NCBI GenBank assembly: GCA_010279815.1
Contig: QEOQ01000493.1
Location: forward strand, 558,540-622,539
Direction of reading: 5' to 3'
Length of the DNA: 64,000 nt
DNA from: Brachionus plicatilis
Lineage: Eukaryota > Rotifera > Eurotatoria > Ploima > Brachionidae
Below the pieces are notes generated by a model. That model was not told the origin of the DNA. It was given only the letters and a program-made list of their open reading frames with translations, and ran no database searches. Below, one piece after another: positions 59,395-64,000 of the stretch (position 1 is the stretch's first letter; every line of letters begins with the position of its first letter). A program made the translations under genes and the position numbers.

Positions 59395-60712
59395 TCAATT
59401 ATGTTTGCTAAAAGACTGAACGGTAAATTTATCTTACGGTTGAATTTTTAATAATCTTATTCTTATCTAAAAGTTAGTTATTTAATTAAAATTTTCTTAA
59501 AATTTTCGATCGATAAAACGTCTTGGTTTATTAATTTTTCAATTAATCTAAAAATTAATAGAAAAATAATTATCCCGAATGAATAACTAATTCTCTCTAA
59601 ATACTTATTTAGCTTCAAATTTGGATATAGTTTACTTGTAGGAATGTAAAAATAATTACATGAAAATAAAGACTTTTGCGTGATAATAAAATAATTCATT
59701 TTAATTTTTTTTCATCTCTTTGAGAAAATAAAACATAAATTTTGATATTAAAATTCGCTATAAAATAGGGCCCTAAAATCAATTAATTTAGATCAAATGT
59801 GAAAAAATTAAATTTTAGAGCTTCATTCATTCAATAAATATTTTTTAATTTATTTCAGAAGACTTAAAATTTTAAGTGGGCTACGATAATATATATCTTT
59901 TGGTTATATTAAAAAAAAATTAATTTCAGCTCTTTATTTTTTTCTAATTATTCGGAATAAAATAAGTTAGAGTTAATTTTTGCTTTCATTTAAAATAAGC
60001 AAAACAGTAATCAATAAATACTACAAATACCTGACCAATGCACTAAATTAAAAATTATAAGAAATTTTACCCCAAAAATTCTGAAAAAAAATAAAATTTT
60101 GATTTTTGAACTTTTAAAAATCCTTAGCATTAAGTACTCTGACTTAATGCTGATTAAATTATTTCATATTATATCCTAGAGCTAAAAAATTCCATTTGAC
60201 TGTTGGCATAAAATGAAGAAACTTAAAGAAAACACAAGAAAATAATCAATTCTATATTATTGTTTTTTTGATTTTAAATATAGCTCTTCTTGTATAATAT
60301 AAGACTAAAAATTTATAGAATTTAATCGTTTCTTAGTTAGTTAGTTCAAAAACATTTTCTTGTTTTATTTAAAAAAAAATTATTTGTACTTTGTTCGTTT
60401 GTTCCTGCAAATAAATATAATTTGAATATTCAGATCGATTAAAGATTGAAAAATTGAATTAATTGATTCCGGTAAGTGAAAACTCCTTAAATATTCATTT
60501 TAAATAATAATTAAAAAGTGAACTCAAAAATTTATATAAGAATAAGCCCAAAATTTTTTATGTCATTTGGATCAGCTGATCTATAAAAAAAATATTAAAA
60601 ATCTATAAAAAAAATATTAAAAATTAGTTATTCAAAAGGTTCGTTGCCCACTTTAAAAGTGACAGGATATTGCCAAGATTTTAATTAATCTAAGAAATTT
60701 TTAAAAAAGAGG
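59395..60712. other. AT-rich intergenic stretch
   Basis: Nothing firm. A 73-codon hydrophobic minus-strand frame at 59478-59699 is not supported as a gene. A 19-bp unit (CTATAAAAAAAATATTAAAAAT) is doubled at about 60581-60624. Confidence 0.4.
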
Positions 60713-61187
60713 TATGGACAATATTTTATTGAATACAATTATTCAACAATTCAAAAATTATTAATTCCAATTAATTTTTCAACTCAAGGACTATTCGATT
60801 ATTCGAATATTCAGCTTTTCAGGGAAATTACTCAAAATAAATTTATTAAAATCTCTCTTTGCGTCTAATTAACCGGATTCCCTAAACCGGGGCTGCGCCC
60901 GAGACCCCATTCAATCCCCAGTTTGTTTAAAGAAAATTAACCCTTAAATTAACCATAGTTTGACTAAGTCAAACTATGGTTAATTTAAGGGTTAATTTTC
61001 TTTATCTAAAATTCTTCCGGAAATTATTTGAAAATTTAAAAATCATTTAATAGTTAGGGTTTATTATTTCTAACCCAAACCCTAAACCTTAATAGTTGAA
61101 TAATCGAATAATCGAATAATCCTAGAATTGAATAATCGAATAATCGAATAATCGAATAATTGATATTTATCGAATTTTGTCCATGAC
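60713..61187. mobile_element. MITE-like element with tandem TAATCGAA ends and a central palindrome
   Basis: The left edge TATGGACAATATTTTATTGAATACAATTATTC and the inverse of the right edge CATGGACAAAATTCGATAAATATCAATTATTC match imperfectly. TTCGATTATTCGA units follow on the left (60788-60815), and (AATCGAAT)n units fill the right (61093-61165). In the middle are a G/C-rich CCGGGGCTGCGCCCGAGACCCC (60887-60905) and the 77-bp palindrome. No coding capacity. Confidence 0.5.
60928..61004. repeat. Perfect palindrome, 38-bp arms, 1-nt spacer
   Basis: 60928-60965 and 60967-61004 are exact reverse complements around one A (centre TTTGACT-A-AGTCAAA). Both arms carry TTAACCCTTAAATTAACC. Confidence 0.95.
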
Positions 61188-64000
61188 TGACTCTTTCATT
61201 TCCTTTCCTTAACTTTTCTTTTCCTCTACAAATCTTTCTTATTATTTGATTCGAGGAAAGGAAGAGTCGATAAAAATAAGTGTACAAGTAAGTTTTAAAT
61301 TTTACTGTATCGATAGCAAAGCTTTAAATTACAAAACAACTTTAGTTTGTTTAATTATAAATTTTTTCTAAATGTTTTAAATAGCTTTGATTTGTCCTTT
61401 GAGTATATTTTTTGTTAGGGGATAAATATTTTTTTGTGTATAATTTAATTCATAAAAAGGAGAATAAAAAATAAATAAAAGTGCATTAACATTTTTTTCA
61501 GAATATATTTATTTTTTTAGAAGAAACAATTAATTAAAGCAATTACAAAAATATAATACAAAAGAAATACAAAAAAAGTATTTCGGCTGGTAGCGTCAGT
61601 GTATCGCTTTGTCGAGAAAACTGAATACAGTCCTAATAATCGTATGTTAGAAAAACACTTTCCTGCCATCTTAATGATTTTGAGTTATATGATAAGATGG
61701 TGTTAGTAGAAAGTAATAAAAATTGGACAAAAAGTATTGCTTGTTGAAATACAAGGAAGAAGGTTCAAATTTTAATTTTTGCTGACATTTTCTTTTATTC
61801 TTATCTCTTTATTTTTTATCTTAAAAACAGTCTAATTTTTTTTCTTCATTTTGTAAATTATTTTTATCTTATATACAAACATTTAAATATTCCATTCTAA
61901 GTGTTCGCTTTCCAAGAAAACAGAGAACCTTTAGATCAACCAGCACTCACTTGACAATATCAATTCAGAAAACCACTAATTGAAACGACGAGTCATTATC
62001 GAAAAACAAAACAAACCAATTCGATACAAACATGTCAACTTTGGAAACTATACTAGGTATTTTTTTCATACTTTAATTTTCTTTTCTTAATTTTCCTGCT
62101 TAAAATTTAGTATCATAAATTTAGTTAGTATTAGTTTAATATTAATTAAAAAAAAAAAAAAAAAATTTTTTAAAAAATTCAGGTTGAGATTTAAAAAAGG
62201 TTTAGTCGAACATTTATCGCATTAAATTTTATTGGTTTATTCAAGAACTATTTATTCAATTGTGTTTAAATTTTGTATTAATTTTACAAAAATAAATTTA
62301 AAATTTAGAAGTTCATAATAATTTCATAAAAAGGTCATGTAATTAACTAATAATTAACAATGAGTGTTAACAGTTTTTTTTTAATTTGGAGCTACACATT
62401 TTTTTATTTTCCATGATTTTACAGACATAATTGTCTGTATCTATCTTCAAATATTTACAAATCACGTTCCTTATTTGGCCCTAAAGACACTTTAATTTTT
62501 TTTCATTTTTTTATTGAACATAAGTAGCTAAAGTGCAAATTTTAAAGAAATAGAGAATCCATTTCTTCATGTCTTTTTAAAAGATGTTGACCATGATTTG
62601 GATTTTCAGAACATTTATATTTAAAATCGAAATTTTTTTCTGAGTTGAAAGCTTACTTTTTTCTTATTAACATTATATTAAAAAGAACCGATTTTATTGT
62701 AAACGATGTAGGAAATAACATAGGTTTTACTTTATTGTAAAGAATTTATAACATTTTTATTTAGTATCTAATGTTTTTAGATTTATTTGTAATAATCATC
62801 AAAGATATTTATACTAAGTGAATAGCTTAATTCTAAATTTTTTTATCATGTAAAAATATGAGGAATGATAAGAGATATGATCAAAATAGCCTTTTAACTA
62901 TGAGATGCTTGCCAAACAATTAAAAAAAACTTTAAAAACTCACCTTCTTTAAAAATGTAATCTTTAAATTAAAAAAAAAATTCTGAATGCTGAAAATTTC
63001 TAAAATGAAAGAAAAGGTAGCAATACTTAGAGAAATTTTTAATAGTTTTCTATTATTTTTTATTTTTTTAAATTTTGGCACAATTATTTTCAGTGATCGA
63101 TCTTCCTAGATAAAAAATTCAAATAAAATTATAAAATTTAAATATTTAAATAAGCTACTGTAAGACCTCATGTGCCTCAGACATGTCTCTCACTCTTTTT
63201 AAATTTATGTTGAATTTTAGTTTAAGTTAGAGTTTTTTTTAGGTAACGAAGAGAAAATCGTCTTTTTAATTTATTAAACTATGATGTGATATAAAATAAT
63301 TTTTATTGAGTTTTACCCTAAACTACATCGCTTTTTTATTTCATCAACCAATTAGATAGAGGTTAATTTTGAATATATTTTTATCTAAGAAATTCTTTAT
63401 TTTAATTTTATATGTTTTGATTTAACCATACCAGAAAATCATCATTTTTGGCTCGTATTACAATTAAACAAGATCATTTCCGTTCTTTAAGCTCTTTCAG
63501 TCGAATGGTTATGCATTTTGGGATTTTGTTATAACTCCTTTTCAGATTTGAAAGATTTGTTACAATAGATTGAAAATTTAGTTAATATCTATTTAAAATT
63601 CCAATTACACAATTTTAAGAAACCAGAATCTATTCTTTTGATGAAACTTAGTACAGGTTATCAAGTCAAAGATTATAAAAATATAAGCTTTGACTTGATA
63701 AAATATGATCGAATTGATTAATTTCTGGCCGAGTGTTATTTAGAAAGAATTCAAGACGATTTGATCAATGGTTCGAGAAAAATAGAAAAACAACTGCTAA
63801 GTTTGGCAAACCAAGTTAAGTTGGATTATAAAAGCTTTTAATGAATTTTTCTAGCTTAATAATTTCAAAGTTTATAACAAAACCTAAAATTCTCTTTTTC
63901 GATGAGTTTACTAATGGTTTAGGTATTTCTTTGGGTAAAAATCTCTAAACTGTAAAAAAGATAATTTATCTGAATAGCTAAGATTCTAATACAGCTTCCG
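61188..64000. other. Right-edge AT-rich region
   Basis: No complete gene. A possible first coding exon at 62032 is listed. A 14-bp inverted repeat (TTATCAAGTCAAAG / CTTTGACTTGATAA) occupies 63658-63671 and 63688-63701. Poly-A of 17 nt lies near 62149-62165. Confidence 0.4.
62032..62056 (+). CDS. Possible first coding exon of a gene continuing past the window
   Basis: ATGTCAACTTTGGAAACTATACTAG followed by GTATTT, encoding MSTLETILG (last codon split, phase 1). The preceding 130 bp (AACCAGCACTCACTTGAC, AACGACGAGTCATTATCG) are less A/T-rich and look like a 5'UTR, with ACAAAC before the ATG. No second exon could be found up to 64000, so the call rests on local composition and the donor only. Confidence 0.3.

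Noticed and set aside
59478..59699. 73-codon minus-strand frame with a hydrophobic segment
   Set aside because: Composition is as expected from A/T-rich DNA, no Cys or motif pattern, and no link by splicing to the secreted orphan.
1..64000. CRISPR arrays, bacterial operons, ribosome binding sites
   Set aside because: No spaced direct repeats of that form; spliced animal genes throughout make prokaryotic signals irrelevant.
1..64000. Intact tRNA or rRNA genes
   Set aside because: Beyond the SINE-like B box no A-box/B-box pair with a closing acceptor stem was noticed by eye; a covariance-model scan would be decisive.

Overview
This is AT-rich, intron-bearing animal nuclear DNA. Genes have many small exons, introns often of only about 52-65 bp with GT..AG ends, and intergenic stretches full of A/T runs and decayed transposons. 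A radial-spoke protein gene (motile cilia), two class-A GPCRs, a Mint/X11 adaptor and p22phox make it metazoan. The low GC, very short introns and motile-cilium gene fit a small-bodied protostome such as a monogonont rotifer; that is inference, not proof. There are two assembly gaps (26370-26439 and 54539-55335).

Layout. 1.9-3.0 kb: three-exon coiled-coil orphan (minus). 5.1-7.4 kb: C2H2 zinc-finger protein. 8.4-10.3 kb: transposon cluster (piggyBac-like, Tc1/mariner-like MITE, LINE 3' end). 11.2-13.1 kb: p22phox (CYBA), then a 17-beta-HSD12/3-ketoacyl-CoA reductase. 13.9-15.5 kb: histamine-H1-like receptor (minus). 16.5-19.0 kb: dead Tc1 element and LINE RT fragment. 19.6-23.7 kb: CDC23/APC8, then a CCDC59/TAP26-like gene. 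26.5-28.0 kb: single-exon peptide-type GPCR (minus). 33.2-36.8 kb: RSPH9, an SLC25A45-type carrier and TMLHE. 38.9-48.5 kb: Mint/X11 (APBA), with an unrelated 939-residue gene on the opposite strand inside one intron. 53.3-56.4 kb: IDH3G and IDH3A head-to-head. 58.9 kb: small secreted orphan. The remainder is repeat-rich intergenic DNA with MITEs and near-perfect palindromes.

How genes work together. Two divergent pairs join functionally linked mitochondrial genes. In one, an SLC25A45-family carrier is 231 bp from TMLHE, the matrix enzyme that starts carnitine synthesis from trimethyllysine. In the other, the catalytic and a regulatory subunit of NAD-isocitrate dehydrogenase face each other across a region that is mostly an assembly gap. 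The other notable points are the antisense gene nested in Mint, whose stop codon falls inside the Mint PTB exon, a candidate 12-nt microexon in the same PTB domain, and a set of inverted-repeat elements at 49-61 kb. I found no clear gene system without a known counterpart; the best leads are these arrangements.

Exon boundaries were set by hand from GT/AG sites, reading-frame continuity and family similarity recalled from memory. No alignments or transcript data were used.
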